A stretch of DNA of 64,000 nucleotides from a virus, in the IMG/VR virus record IMGVR_UViG_3300026097_000017, positions 1 through 64,000 of that record; one strand, 5' to 3'. Under the pieces are notes generated by a model. The model was not told where the DNA came from. It searched no databases and worked only from the letters and a program-made list of their open reading frames with translations. Shown here piece by piece: positions 23,085-32,041 of this stretch; the stretch's first letter is position 1; every line of letters starts with the position of its first letter. Both the position numbers and the translations under genes were made by a program.

Positions 23085-23629
23085 AGCAAATTTTCCTTAA
23101 CAAATACCATACCTGTCTTTTCTAGCCAAGATTCCTTTCCTCGCTTTTTATCCATAGTAGAGTTCTCTAAAACTTCATCCAATATTTTTTGCGAGAACAC
23201 GAAACCATATTCTTTAAACTTCTCAATCCAATAATCACGCTCTTTGCAATTTACATGCAATGGACCAGGATCCATGTTACAAGTGCAGATTACATAATTA
23301 CATTTATCAAATATCTTCATATAATTATGCATATGCTCTTCAGGGACATGTTCTAGGAACTCTACTGACCAAGCCAAATCAAACGTCTTATCAGTTTCCC
23401 AAGTGCCAACAGTGAAGTCAAGTAAAACATCAGGATTTACCGTGTGATCACCATCAATACCGACTGCTTCTAAACCGATTCTCTTGGCGTGACTGACTTG
23501 CCCTCCTGGACCACAACCAACATCCACCATAGATTTCACACCATAGTTTTTCATCATCCATTTCAAAGAACCACGATCAAACCATGTCTTGTTACTGTGC
23601 CCACCTAAATGTGCTGCTAATTCACTCAT
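23081..23629 (-). CDS. Class I SAM methyltransferase (glycan island)
   Basis: 182 aa. Motif I SMVDVGCGPGGQVSHAKRIG, motif II AVGIDGD, motif IV-like DLAWSVEFLEHVPEEHM: a small-molecule or sugar methyltransferase type. DNA-methylase catalytic motifs are absent. It overlaps the NTP-transferase-HAD gene by 1 nt and the GT8-like gene by 4 nt, so it is translated with the glycan genes. Confidence 0.8.
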   Translation of the reverse strand: MSELAAHLGGHSNKTWFDRGSLKWMMKNYGVKSMVDVGCGPGGQVSHAKRIGLEAVGIDGDHTVNPDVLLDFTVGTWETDKTFDLAWSVEFLEHVPEEHMHNYMKIFDKCNYVICTCNMDPGPLHVNCKERDYWIEKFKEYGFVFSQKILDEVLENSTMDKKRGKESWLEKTGMVFVKENLL

Positions 23630-24654
23630 TAAAACTTACTCCAAAAATCGTCACTGTTTCTGGGAACATTAATTGCTGTTGCTGACGGATAAGGATTGCT
23701 GCTAGAATAATCATTAATTAATATTCGTTCGCCATGAGGAACATCTAGCATCACATTAAAATTGACGAAACCGTTGTCGATCAAAAAGTCACGAACCTTC
23801 TCTTCAGTATATCCAGGTCTGCTAGATACAAACATAAAGTAAGCACCATCATCATGCATCTGCTTTAGTTTCTTAACCGCATTCGGAATACCAACTATAT
23901 CTTCCTCAATACTGGGATAAAAATACTCTGACTGATGATTGATTAGCGTTCCATCTAAATCACAAAACACTACTGGATATTTTCTTTTGAGATCGTGCCA
24001 CTCTTTTGCCGTTCCCACATCAACGTAGTCATCAACCTCTACTGAAACAAATACTTCTGTTTCTAACAGTTTCTTGACAACATGCGAAACGAATCTTTCG
24101 TCATCCTGATTCAAAGACTCAAACGCATCACAGTATTCACCAGCGTTGTTGAAGCAGTAACCCCCTACAACAATATGATTACTCACCACTGACTTCTCTA
24201 CAATATTGGTGATGATATTTTGTTCGTTGGTGATTACGAAACTCTTTGCTGCAACATTCTGAACTTGTAAATTATTTCTTAGATCTACAGTGCAAATATA
24301 GTTTGCTGCATTAACTCGATCAAACTTGAAATGTGCATCGCAATCTTGAATAAACAATGGTTCCTGATCATTAATATTGATCGCTATCTGATAAACAGTA
24401 TCGGCTGGACCTGTTGTTTCATGATCCAAGATAACTACCTGTACAGCGTCACCAAATGCTTTGTTCAGTGCGTGCTCAGCATTATAGTATTTTGCATGCT
24501 CTCTCAGTATCGGGATGAATATAGTATCCTCACCCAACCACTGTTCTGCTGCGTGCTCAATCATCATTCTACCGTCTGGCATACTGAGTAGATATTTTGG
24601 TCTAGTTCCTGGAAACCTTGAGGATTTTCCAGCGCATGGAATTATTACAGCCAT
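23629..24654 (-). CDS. Fused sugar nucleotidyltransferase and HAD phosphatase
   Basis: 341 aa. Residues 1-220 form an NTP-transferase domain: AVIIPCAGKSSRFPGTRPKY (the G-x-G-xR...PK signature), FIQDCDAHF as a metal site, and VDVGTAKEWHDLK at its end. Residues 225-341 form a HAD domain: VVFCDLDGTLINHQ (motif I), FMFVSSRPG (II), ILINDYSSSNP (IV). This pairs synthesis of an activated sugar with removal of a phosphate. Substrates are unknown; the neighbours indicate a surface glycan. Confidence 0.8.
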   Translation of the reverse strand: MAVIIPCAGKSSRFPGTRPKYLLSMPDGRMMIEHAAEQWLGEDTIFIPILREHAKYYNAEHALNKAFGDAVQVVILDHETTGPADTVYQIAININDQEPLFIQDCDAHFKFDRVNAANYICTVDLRNNLQVQNVAAKSFVITNEQNIITNIVEKSVVSNHIVVGGYCFNNAGEYCDAFESLNQDDERFVSHVVKKLLETEVFVSVEVDDYVDVGTAKEWHDLKRKYPVVFCDLDGTLINHQSEYFYPSIEEDIVGIPNAVKKLKQMHDDGAYFMFVSSRPGYTEEKVRDFLIDNGFVNFNVMLDVPHGERILINDYSSSNPYPSATAINVPRNSDDFWSKF

Positions 24655-25454
24655 ACTTTAGTCAACTCCCTGTTAATCAGAGCTTTATTCTCTTTTTCAA
24701 TACAATATGCTCTTACTCTTAAAAGCATAAAACAATACAATGCCTGATTATTCATTTCACCATATTCTTCTTTCAATGATTTAGAAATTTTATCACAAAC
24801 AATTTTATGATTGACAGTATTAGTTTTCTTTCTTAAGAACCAGTGTCCGTCTAAATCTTGTCTTAGCTTTGCTGCATCAAAAACCCAACTGTTAAATTCT
24901 GTTGGGTTAGGATCTATTAGATAAAACTTACCTTTCTTGTAAATGATATTTTCTAGCGTAAAATCACCATGGATCGGTCCATATGGTAACACTTTGGGTA
25001 ATCGCTCAATTAAATCAGCAGCCAACAATGGAGTCGGATCATCTTCATCAAACGCATTGAATAATCTGCGAATCTTTTCTTCATACAGTTCACTGAAATC
25101 AAATGTCTCAGTTGCGTTTTCTTTAAAAGTATCTAACGACTTTTTCAAAAAAGCAATCAGCTTATCTAATTCTTCTATAGAAGCATACTCTATATAAGTG
25201 TACATGTCAATACCATCAATATGTTCCATGGTATAACAATCGTTAGAAACTTCATATATTTCAGGAGTATTAAATCCTAGATGACGTAAATGATTTTGAA
25301 GTGCCGCAGCATCTTTTAATTTGTTGCTTCCGCATTTTTCAACAGCATATCTGCCGTCAGGATATTGTATTAGTTTCACGACGCACCCCGAGTGTCCAGT
25401 AAAATGCTTAAGAGTGTTGTAAAAGTTTGAGGACAGTTTCCGCAGTTTTGGCAT
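24645..25454 (-). CDS. APH/choline-kinase-like small-molecule kinase
   Basis: 269 aa with catalytic loop GPIHGDFTLENIIYKKGKFY then LIDPNP (HGDxxxxN...IDxxxP) near residues 158-182, as in aminoglycoside phosphotransferase and choline kinase families. The N-terminal Gly-rich region is weak. It likely phosphorylates a sugar or amino-alcohol for the adjacent nucleotidyltransferase. It overlaps the next gene by 10 nt and the GT61-like gene by 47 nt. Confidence 0.75.
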   Translation of the reverse strand: MPKLRKLSSNFYNTLKHFTGHSGCVVKLIQYPDGRYAVEKCGSNKLKDAAALQNHLRHLGFNTPEIYEVSNDCYTMEHIDGIDMYTYIEYASIEELDKLIAFLKKSLDTFKENATETFDFSELYEEKIRRLFNAFDEDDPTPLLAADLIERLPKVLPYGPIHGDFTLENIIYKKGKFYLIDPNPTEFNSWVFDAAKLRQDLDGHWFLRKKTNTVNHKIVCDKISKSLKEEYGEMNNQALYCFMLLRVRAYCIEKENKALINRELTKVWL

Positions 25455-26508
25455 TTACAATCATGTTTCCATTTTTTGATTTAGGTCTTTCGCTCGATGG
25501 TGGTAAACTCTTTTCTGCCGCAATGGTATGCCAAGTAGCATTATTAACATCACCCAAGTTATTCCAACCACACTCCTCATTCACTTCAAATGCATGATTG
25601 AAGTCAATCACGTTAGGACTATTCGCAAACAACAGATGCGTAAATCCTGCACCAGTCGGACCAACAATATTCTCTGCTCCTGCGAATAAACTGATTTTTT
25701 CACACAATGTAAGACTTGTTAAATTATAACTCTTAAAGTCATATTTTTCAAGCACTTTCATGAGATCATTTTCATTTTCTATATGACGAGCATTAGCATC
25801 AGCTCTAGAAATGTAAATATTTTTAATACTGTACGCATACTCATCAGAAATCATATTCTGCTTCAGATATCTTGCTGCCCACTTAGCTGACTTTCCACGA
25901 TTAGATATTGAAGGATGAGTGAACACGTGTATTTCAGGAGAACGAAATGAACAAGGGATTTCAATTTCAATCATTCGCTCAAGTATGTCAGGGAAAAACT
26001 CAAGTGCCTCTTTCTGCCATGACTTTAGAGGATTGACTATGATCGGATAACTATTTTCTCTAAGTGCACGGATGGTAGGGAGGTCTTCACAAAAGTAATG
26101 CCAATAGTGTCCAGTTGTGGTAAACCACTGATTCACAGGCTCATTGAAAATATGCTGCCGATAATCTTCTATTTTGATATTGAATGATCTAGAATAATTA
26201 TCCCACATAGCTTGATTCGTTCGAAAGGCATTCGCCTGTTTACCAAATCCGCTGTTGTAAATTTTATCACCTTGAATTACTGACTGTAACCCACACTCAT
26301 CAAATCCTGAAGTACCTGATACACCAATAGCATCTTCAAACTTGATGTCGACTAGAGGTGGAGTGGTGTATTCAAAAACCTGTTCAATACACTCATTATC
26401 TTTCCAAATATTTGCTGTGTATTTTCTATGTTCACTTGGTTCAATTACTTTTATTTTGTCTTGATTATGATTGACGTAACCTTCGGTGTCACGCTCTCTG
26501 ACTTCCAT
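25408..26508 (-). CDS. GT61-like glycosyltransferase (DUF563)
   Basis: 366 aa. The C-half carries the conserved block of family 61: NIYISRADANARHIENENDL, a helix, then ISLFAGAENIVGPTGAGFTH, LLFANSP. Residues 120-170 contain GHYWHYFCEDLPTIRAL, also typical. Overlaps the RuvC-like gene by 20 nt. It is the most upstream member of the glycan island. Confidence 0.75.
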   Translation of the reverse strand: MEVRERDTEGYVNHNQDKIKVIEPSEHRKYTANIWKDNECIEQVFEYTTPPLVDIKFEDAIGVSGTSGFDECGLQSVIQGDKIYNSGFGKQANAFRTNQAMWDNYSRSFNIKIEDYRQHIFNEPVNQWFTTTGHYWHYFCEDLPTIRALRENSYPIIVNPLKSWQKEALEFFPDILERMIEIEIPCSFRSPEIHVFTHPSISNRGKSAKWAARYLKQNMISDEYAYSIKNIYISRADANARHIENENDLMKVLEKYDFKSYNLTSLTLCEKISLFAGAENIVGPTGAGFTHLLFANSPNVIDFNHAFEVNEECGWNNLGDVNNATWHTIAAEKSLPPSSERPKSKNGNMIVNAKTAETVLKLLQHS

Positions 26509-27061
26509 TTTCTAATTCCACTCCAGCTTTACAAATGTAAAACGCATCAATAATATCACCAGACGGATTCCAACTATTTTCTGTCTGCCCTAATAACTCT
26601 TTTAAATTTAATCCAGTTTCCTGAATAAATGTTTCTTGCATCAAGTTTTTGTCAGCATTACCTTTGCCAGTTGCTATTTTCTTGACAGCGGTAGGAGCTA
26701 CGGAATCGTGATCGATACCCTTTTGCCAAAGGCGATCTTTGAGAATAGCTGTATTTTCAGCGATGTGAAATACCCTACCCTTTGAGCCCATACTATATCC
26801 TTCAATGTATACCTTTTCTGCATTGAACATGTGCAGAACATACATCATAACCCAGTCAGCTATATTACTATATCTTTGCTGCTCTGTAAAGTATTCTTGG
26901 TGTTGAACACCTAAAATATTTTTATATTTCCCTTCAAACTTTTTCTTATCTGTCAGGAAATAAAATTTACAATTGTCAAATGTAATGTTTTCTTTATCTA
27001 AACATATACAAATTGCTGGTGATGTTAAAGAATAATCAACACCTGCTACGACTCGCCCCAT
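26489..27061 (-). CDS. RuvC-like Holliday-junction resolvase
   Basis: 190 aa with an RNase-H fold: VVAGVDYSLTSPAICI (first catalytic Asp), KVYIEGYSMGSKGRVFHIAE (catalytic Glu), and NPSGDIIDAFYICKAG (terminal acidic pair). A Lys-rich connector (PTAVKKIATGKGNADKNLMQ) matches phage and bacterial RuvC-type proteins. The T4 resolvase gp49 is not seen in this window, so this enzyme may resolve branched DNA before packaging. That functional swap is inference. Confidence 0.8.
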   Translation of the reverse strand: MGRVVAGVDYSLTSPAICICLDKENITFDNCKFYFLTDKKKFEGKYKNILGVQHQEYFTEQQRYSNIADWVMMYVLHMFNAEKVYIEGYSMGSKGRVFHIAENTAILKDRLWQKGIDHDSVAPTAVKKIATGKGNADKNLMQETFIQETGLNLKELLGQTENSWNPSGDIIDAFYICKAGVELENGSQRA

Positions 27062-27255
27062 TTGTAATCACCATCTGTCTCACCATATTCGTCTACTTCT
27101 ATGTAGTCATCCTCAGTGAGCTCGGCTGAGCAGAAGGGGCATGCCACTAGGGACATGCCTCCTTCGTCAGTATCGGTGAACTTTACAAAAAACCCAGTAT
27201 TACATTCTTCGCAAGTAACGTCAACGACACGAGTATCAGGCTGCATATGCTTCAT
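27046..27255 (-). CDS. Zinc-ribbon protein, 69 aa
   Basis: 69 aa with two CxxC pairs: VTCEECNTGF near residue 15 and VACPFCSAEL near residue 39, spaced as a zinc ribbon, and an acidic tail. The start may be at Met4 (MQPDTRVVDV). It overlaps nrdB by 20 nt and the resolvase by 16 nt. Probably a small nucleic-acid or protein-binding factor. Confidence 0.75.
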   Translation of the reverse strand: MKHMQPDTRVVDVTCEECNTGFFVKFTDTDEGGMSLVACPFCSAELTEDDYIEVDEYGETDGDYKWGES

Positions 27256-28477
27256 CCCATGAACCAGTCAATCCTGCAACTTCATACTCCGTCACTCTAT
27301 TTTCAAAGAAGTTGGTGTGATCAGCACCACTCAACACCCACTCCAACCATGGTAAAGGATTTTCCTTAACCTTGAAGTTTGGCTTCAAGCCAAGCTGAAG
27401 CAGACGTCTGTCAGTGATGTAACGAATATACTGCTTGACTTCTGCAGCATCAAGTCCCTCAATCGTTCCTATCTTGTAAGCCAGATCAATGAACTTATCT
27501 TCTAAGTCAACTGCCAGTCTTGACATTTCATAGATCTCTTTCTTAAATTCTTCATCTACGATTCTAGGATGCTCTGAACAGTATGATCTGAACAGCTTTG
27601 AGTTTCCTTCAACATGCATAGATTCATCACGGATTGACCACTCAACAACCTTGCCCATGCCTTTCATCTTACCGAAACGCTGGAAGTTTAACAACATAAC
27701 GAATGATGCAAACAGAGCAACACCCTCATTCATCACAGACTTAGCAAGAGCTAGTCCCAGTCCGCGAACAGTAGAAGGATCGGCATCAGTCATAAACTCA
27801 ACTTTGTCCACCATTTCAGTGTATTCAAGGAATGCGTGATATTCTGACGCTGGTAATCCCAAGGTCTCATTGAGAAGCGCATATGCCCGCTGATGGATTC
27901 CTTCACGTGCAGCAAAAGAGCCAAGCATATTACGCACCTCATTATTTTTAAACTTCGGAATGAACTGATCGTAATAGTTTTGCCCAACTGCAACATCTGA
28001 TTGTGTGAATAATCTCAATATGTTAGTGATGTACTCTTTCTCAACAACACTCATTTTACCTGACTTCCAGTCAGAAACATCTTCTGACAAATCAACCTCA
28101 TCTTCAATCCAATGTGCTTTTTCATGCCGAGTAGTAATCTCGACAGCCCACGGATAATGGAATGGTTTGAATGTAGTAGAGAACTGCGTGAGTCCACCAG
28201 ACTTCTTCTTTAAGATATCTTCAGCTTTACGCATCAACTGATCATAGCCTCCGATATGCTTACCCTCAATAAAGATTTGCGGAACTGAGTTCACTGCTCT
28301 AAACTCAGGACTTTCACCGATAGTATCTTGAATGCCATTAATTTTCTGATAAAATGCTAGACGCTGTTCTTCATCATCCAGCTTAACTTCGGTGTAATTA
28401 AATCCATGTTGTGTCAACCAATCTTTAGCTTTAACGCAGAATGGACAGTTAGACTTTGAATATACTTGAATTTCCAT
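27236..28477 (-). CDS. nrdB: Glutaredoxin-NrdB fusion (ribonucleotide reductase small subunit)
   Basis: 413 aa. Residues 1-90 are a glutaredoxin: SNCPFCVKAK (active-site CPFC), SVPQIFIEGKHIGGY (cis-Pro and GG). Residues 95-413 are a class I R2 subunit. AAREGIHQRAY gives two metal ligands (E, H) and the radical Tyr at the expected EGIH...Y spacing; NEGVALFASF and IRDESMHVEG provide the later Glu, Glu and His ligands. Class I reductases make dNDPs using a tyrosyl radical in R2. The fused glutaredoxin probably re-reduces the large subunit. Confidence 0.92.
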   Translation of the reverse strand: MEIQVYSKSNCPFCVKAKDWLTQHGFNYTEVKLDDEEQRLAFYQKINGIQDTIGESPEFRAVNSVPQIFIEGKHIGGYDQLMRKAEDILKKKSGGLTQFSTTFKPFHYPWAVEITTRHEKAHWIEDEVDLSEDVSDWKSGKMSVVEKEYITNILRLFTQSDVAVGQNYYDQFIPKFKNNEVRNMLGSFAAREGIHQRAYALLNETLGLPASEYHAFLEYTEMVDKVEFMTDADPSTVRGLGLALAKSVMNEGVALFASFVMLLNFQRFGKMKGMGKVVEWSIRDESMHVEGNSKLFRSYCSEHPRIVDEEFKKEIYEMSRLAVDLEDKFIDLAYKIGTIEGLDAAEVKQYIRYITDRRLLQLGLKPNFKVKENPLPWLEWVLSGADHTNFFENRVTEYEVAGLTGSWDEAYAA

Positions 28478-28485
28478 TTATTTCC

Positions 28486-30255
28486 CTACCCTTGACATGC
28501 AACGCATTCATCTTGCGACTCATTAGTTTCATTGAACTCTACCAATCTATCACGTTCAATTTTCTGAGCCACGTTTTCTGCTCTATTTGAAGTCTCAGTT
28601 CTTAAATAATACAAACCTTTACAACCATACTTCCAAGCATTATAGTGTGCTGTGTGCACATATGACTTTGGTGCACCTGCTGGGAAGAATAGATTTAATG
28701 ATTGCCCTTGGCACAAATACTTCTGCCGAGTACCGCCAAGATAAACAACCCAATCCTGATTAATCTCAATCGCAGTTTTGAATACTGCCTTTTGTTCATC
28801 AGTCAAAAATGCAAGATGCTGCACAGAACCACCATTGGTGATGATTGAACTCCATACATCTTGCGTGCTCTTATCTAGCGATTCTAATAATTGCTCTAGA
28901 TACTTATTCTTGACGAGATGTGAACCTGCTCTTGTTCGGTGCGTGTAAGCATTAGCTTTGATGGGCTCGATACTCGCACTAGTTCCACCAATGATAGAGC
29001 TGTTAGCATTCGGAGCAATCGCAAGTAAGTGTGCGTTGCGTCGACCAGTACCTACCATGTCTGGTGCTTCACCACGTTCCTTACCCATTAACAACGTTTC
29101 TTCAATAGCTTCGCTCTGAATATGCTTGAAAATGCTTTCATTAACTTCACGTGCTTCTTCAGATTCAAAGGCGACCATGTGCTTCTGCAAATATGAATGG
29201 AAGCCCATAGCTCCTAGTCCTAAAGATCTTTCTTGGCTTGCACTATAACGTGCACGTCCGATCTCTTCTCCTGCGTGATCAATGAAATACTGCAGGACGT
29301 TGTCAAGAAAGCGGATAAGATCACGAACAATAGTGGAATCCTTCCACTCATCAAATTTCTCCAAGTTTAATGAAGATAAACAACATACTGCCGTCCGATC
29401 TTCTGATGTTGGTAAATGAATTTCATTACATAAATTACTACCATGAATCTTCAATCCCTTTTTCTTCATGGTTTCTGGTAATGCATTATTAGCGGTGTCA
29501 ATAAAATTCAAATATGGCTCACCTGTACGGAAACGTGTTTCTAAGATTTGTTCCCACAACTTTCGAGCTTTCGCTGTTTCTCTAACTGACTTATCGCTAG
29601 GATCAATCAAATCCCAGTCAGCATCATCTTTAACTGCTTGCATAAATGCATCAGTCAAATTAACAGCATGATGCAGATTCAAACACTTACGATTGACATC
29701 CCCTGTTGGGATACGCATGTTCAGATACTCAATAATATCTGGGTGATCAATGTCGATGTATGCGGCATATGATCCTTTGCGTGTTTTGCCCTGACGATAC
29801 GCTGTCATGTCAGCATCAACTGTGTGCAAAAATGGCATTGGTCCAGGAGCTTTATCTGACACTGAACGCACATTGTTCCAGTGTCCTCCGACACCACCAC
29901 CCTTTACTGAAAGCCAACGCAGTTCGCTCGAGTGCTCAATCAACCCCTCTAGTGAATCTGGAACATATGCCAAAAAGCAAGAGATGGGGAGAGCTTTAAC
30001 CTTCTGTCCAGGCAAAACAGCATTCGATAAAATGGGTGATGAGAACATGAACCAACCCTTTGAGGCTCCGTCGTAGATCCTCTGAGCTAACTTCGTGTCA
30101 CCATAGGAATACGCTACTGCTGCTCTAGCATAAGCCTCCTGAGGAGAGTCTTCCCCATCAATCATGTAATAGTCTTGTAATAGTTTAAGTGCTTGATCTG
30201 TAAGAACTTTGTCTCTCGTTAGATCAATGGTAATACCAAGATGCTCTTTCTGCAT
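28486..30255 (-). CDS. nrdA: Ribonucleotide reductase large subunit NrdA
   Basis: About 589 aa from ATG 30255. It starts directly in the catalytic region, so the ATP-cone regulatory domain present in many NrdA proteins is absent. ALPISCFLAYV contains the first redox Cys; GSNLCNEIHL holds the catalytic N-C-E; AVCCLSSLN has the partner Cys. YYLRTETSN supplies a radical-transfer Tyr and the tail ends DECVACQG (shuttling Cys pair). It acts as a complex with the adjacent glutaredoxin-NrdB. Confidence 0.93.
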   Translation of the reverse strand: MQKEHLGITIDLTRDKVLTDQALKLLQDYYMIDGEDSPQEAYARAAVAYSYGDTKLAQRIYDGASKGWFMFSSPILSNAVLPGQKVKALPISCFLAYVPDSLEGLIEHSSELRWLSVKGGGVGGHWNNVRSVSDKAPGPMPFLHTVDADMTAYRQGKTRKGSYAAYIDIDHPDIIEYLNMRIPTGDVNRKCLNLHHAVNLTDAFMQAVKDDADWDLIDPSDKSVRETAKARKLWEQILETRFRTGEPYLNFIDTANNALPETMKKKGLKIHGSNLCNEIHLPTSEDRTAVCCLSSLNLEKFDEWKDSTIVRDLIRFLDNVLQYFIDHAGEEIGRARYSASQERSLGLGAMGFHSYLQKHMVAFESEEAREVNESIFKHIQSEAIEETLLMGKERGEAPDMVGTGRRNAHLLAIAPNANSSIIGGTSASIEPIKANAYTHRTRAGSHLVKNKYLEQLLESLDKSTQDVWSSIITNGGSVQHLAFLTDEQKAVFKTAIEINQDWVVYLGGTRQKYLCQGQSLNLFFPAGAPKSYVHTAHYNAWKYGCKGLYYLRTETSNRAENVAQKIERDRLVEFNETNESQDECVACQG

Positions 30256-30260
30256 TCTTA

Positions 30261-31259
30261 TTAACACCTTTTCCAGACATTCAAAGCCAGCAATGCTGCC
30301 ATCCCTGAATGTGTGTTTTTATCAATTAAAGACTGGATATCTGACGTACTGAAACCTGCCATTATCATATCGTTTATATCTTTAAACGGCATGTAATCTG
30401 GCCAAATACAAACTGAGTAGCCTGATTCGATAGTTTTTTCGATACGTTTAATGATTTCAGAGTTTCTTTTCTCATTGTCAAATACAAATACAGTCTTTCC
30501 CTTGTTTAAGTATGAAAGATTTATGTCGGCTCCTGCCATGGCTATGGCGTTGTACAAGAACATTGAATCGATTGGACCCTCTACAACATAGACAGTCTTA
30601 TTGATATTCAATGTATCCAAACCAAATACTTTTGGAGCTTCCTCATCGAGCATTATCGTAATGTATTTTGCATCACTTTTTGCTAGAGCCCTTCCTTGAA
30701 ACCCGATGAGTTTTTGCCGTTCATCAAAAAACGGTATGATTAATCTCGGCTCTTCTCTTTTTATATTTTTAAATTTTTCAGGGACGACGCTATTGACCCA
30801 CTCGAAAAATTTAGGTGCATAAAAAAGTTTCGCATGATACTTGTTAGGTATCTTGCGGTGTAGTATATATTTCTTTAGTGGATGCTCGTGGCTTAACTGA
30901 GAGACTTTCTGTATATTTTTTAAAGCCCCATGAACTTCATACTGCTTCCTTTTCGGAATCAGTTTATCTTCCTTCCGAGTTCTTCCCTCAGTAAATTTTT
31001 CTAGACTGTACTGGCGATAAAGCTCAGGATCAATGCGCTCAAGTAACTTTGAGAAACTCATGCTCTCATAACAATTGTGACACTTGAACACCAGTCGATC
31101 TTTGAATCGAAATAGGTATCCTCGTGTTTTGCTTTTGTTTTTCTGGGAGTCGCCGCAGATGGGGCAACGGAAGTTATAGAGATCGTTATCTTTTCTGCTG
31201 AACTTCTCTAGTTTAGGCGATAGAAATCCGATGAACTTATGATCAACCCACAACGACAT
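30261..31259 (-). CDS. 61: DNA primase (T4 gp61-like)
   Basis: About 332 aa from ATG 31259. An N-terminal zinc site FRCPICGDSQKNKSK ... VFKCHNCYES is followed by a linker and a TOPRIM domain: VYVVEGPIDSMFLYNAIAMA (catalytic Glu) and VFVFDNEKRN (acidic). This is the layout of gp61/DnaG-type primases, which make RNA primers for lagging-strand synthesis with gp41 helicase. Driven by P10. Confidence 0.9.
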   Translation of the reverse strand: MSLWVDHKFIGFLSPKLEKFSRKDNDLYNFRCPICGDSQKNKSKTRGYLFRFKDRLVFKCHNCYESMSFSKLLERIDPELYRQYSLEKFTEGRTRKEDKLIPKRKQYEVHGALKNIQKVSQLSHEHPLKKYILHRKIPNKYHAKLFYAPKFFEWVNSVVPEKFKNIKREEPRLIIPFFDERQKLIGFQGRALAKSDAKYITIMLDEEAPKVFGLDTLNINKTVYVVEGPIDSMFLYNAIAMAGADINLSYLNKGKTVFVFDNEKRNSEIIKRIEKTIESGYSVCIWPDYMPFKDINDMIMAGFSTSDIQSLIDKNTHSGMAALLALNVWKRC

Positions 31260-31286
31260 AATATACTCCAATAATTTAAGGGATCA

Positions 31287-31315
31287 AGTATATACTAAAC
31301 TAATCAAGAAAGCAA
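31287..31315 (-). promoter_or_regulatory. Sigma70-type promoter P10 (primase)
   Basis: TTGCTT (31310-31315), a 17-nt spacer and TATACT (31287-31292), about 28 nt upstream of the primase start. It begins the primase-NrdA-NrdB transcription unit. It overlaps the stop of the next upstream gene. Confidence 0.8.
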
Positions 31316-31606
31316 GGACTGAACTGCAGGAAGCTGGGCTATGACAAACCCAGCTGCAGTTGCGATACCGATTACAAACCACTTCCACTTTTCAAGTTCG
31401 TTGAGTCTTTTATCCATCTTTTCGTGATGAGTCTTAGACTCTTCTTTCATCTCTTTGATCTCTTTCATGATCTCTTTATGAGATGAGGCAACTTCTTCGT
31501 AAAGTTCGTCTCTCAAGGAACCAATCCTTTTGTGTAATGTTTCGTACTGTTCTTGCGCTTCCACGCGACGAGACTCCAGTAATCGTAGTATGTAATCCTG
31601 TTCCAT
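31304..31606 (-). CDS. Coiled-coil plus C-terminal TM protein (XhlA-like)
   Basis: About 100 aa from ATG 31606 (MEQDYILRLLESRRVEAQEQ). A long amphipathic helix (residues 5-70) precedes one TM span (WKWFVIGIATAAGFVIAQLP). The layout is like the XhlA-type phage lysis or membrane-association proteins. It sits immediately after the EF-hand membrane protein, so it may belong to the lysis cassette. Role inferred. Confidence 0.65.
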   Translation of the reverse strand: MEQDYILRLLESRRVEAQEQYETLHKRIGSLRDELYEEVASSHKEIMKEIKEMKEESKTHHEKMDKRLNELEKWKWFVIGIATAAGFVIAQLPAVQSLLS

Positions 31607-31614
31607 ATTTACCA

Positions 31615-31971
31615 TCACTTTTCGCTAGAAGATTTATTCTTACCTTTTTGCGCAATAGCATCCGCTCCAAAAAATGCTGATACTAATACAGCAATAGATG
31701 CAAAGTATGTTGGAGCAATGTCTGCGATTAATTGAGCAGCAGTATCTAAACCAAAAGCTGAGGTTAGGAATATGCCAATAGGATATAGTAAAAGTCCAAA
31801 TAAAGCAAACCATGCCATCTTACGAATAGCATCACGTTGAGCATCTTGATCTTCTAGTTCTTTGCGCTTAAATTCCAAGTGCATATCCATCTCTTCTTTA
31901 GAGATGTGCCCATCACCGTTAGTGTCAATACCTTCGACGCATGATGCATCAATTGTTTTAGTGTCAGCCAT
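31615..31971 (-). CDS. EF-hand membrane protein (possible holin)
   Basis: 118 aa with a canonical EF-hand loop DTNGDGHISKEEM at residues 16-28, a charged helix, then two TM spans (MAWFALFGLLLYPIGIFLTS; IAPTYFASIAVLVSAFFGAD) and a basic tail. A calcium-binding loop next to a two-span region is unusual for a phage protein, but I recall similar small membrane proteins in marine T4-like phages. Two spans, a basic end and adjacent spanins make a holin role plausible. Confidence 0.65.
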   Translation of the reverse strand: MADTKTIDASCVEGIDTNGDGHISKEEMDMHLEFKRKELEDQDAQRDAIRKMAWFALFGLLLYPIGIFLTSAFGLDTAAQLIADIAPTYFASIAVLVSAFFGADAIAQKGKNKSSSEK

Positions 31972-32035
31972 TAGATTTTCCTTCTTATTATAGATTCAAT
32001 CAGTTCCTATAACAAAGCATAATCTAACTAACTTC

Positions 32036-32041
32036 TATTTA
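32036..32041 (-). promoter_or_regulatory. Possible T4-like late promoter element
   Basis: The coding strand reads CAATAAATAGAAG, 65 nt upstream of the EF-hand membrane protein. It resembles the T4 late -10 element TATAAATA recognised by gp55. A weak sigma70-like TTGTTA-N17-TATAAT lies between it and the gene, so assignment is uncertain. Confidence 0.35.
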
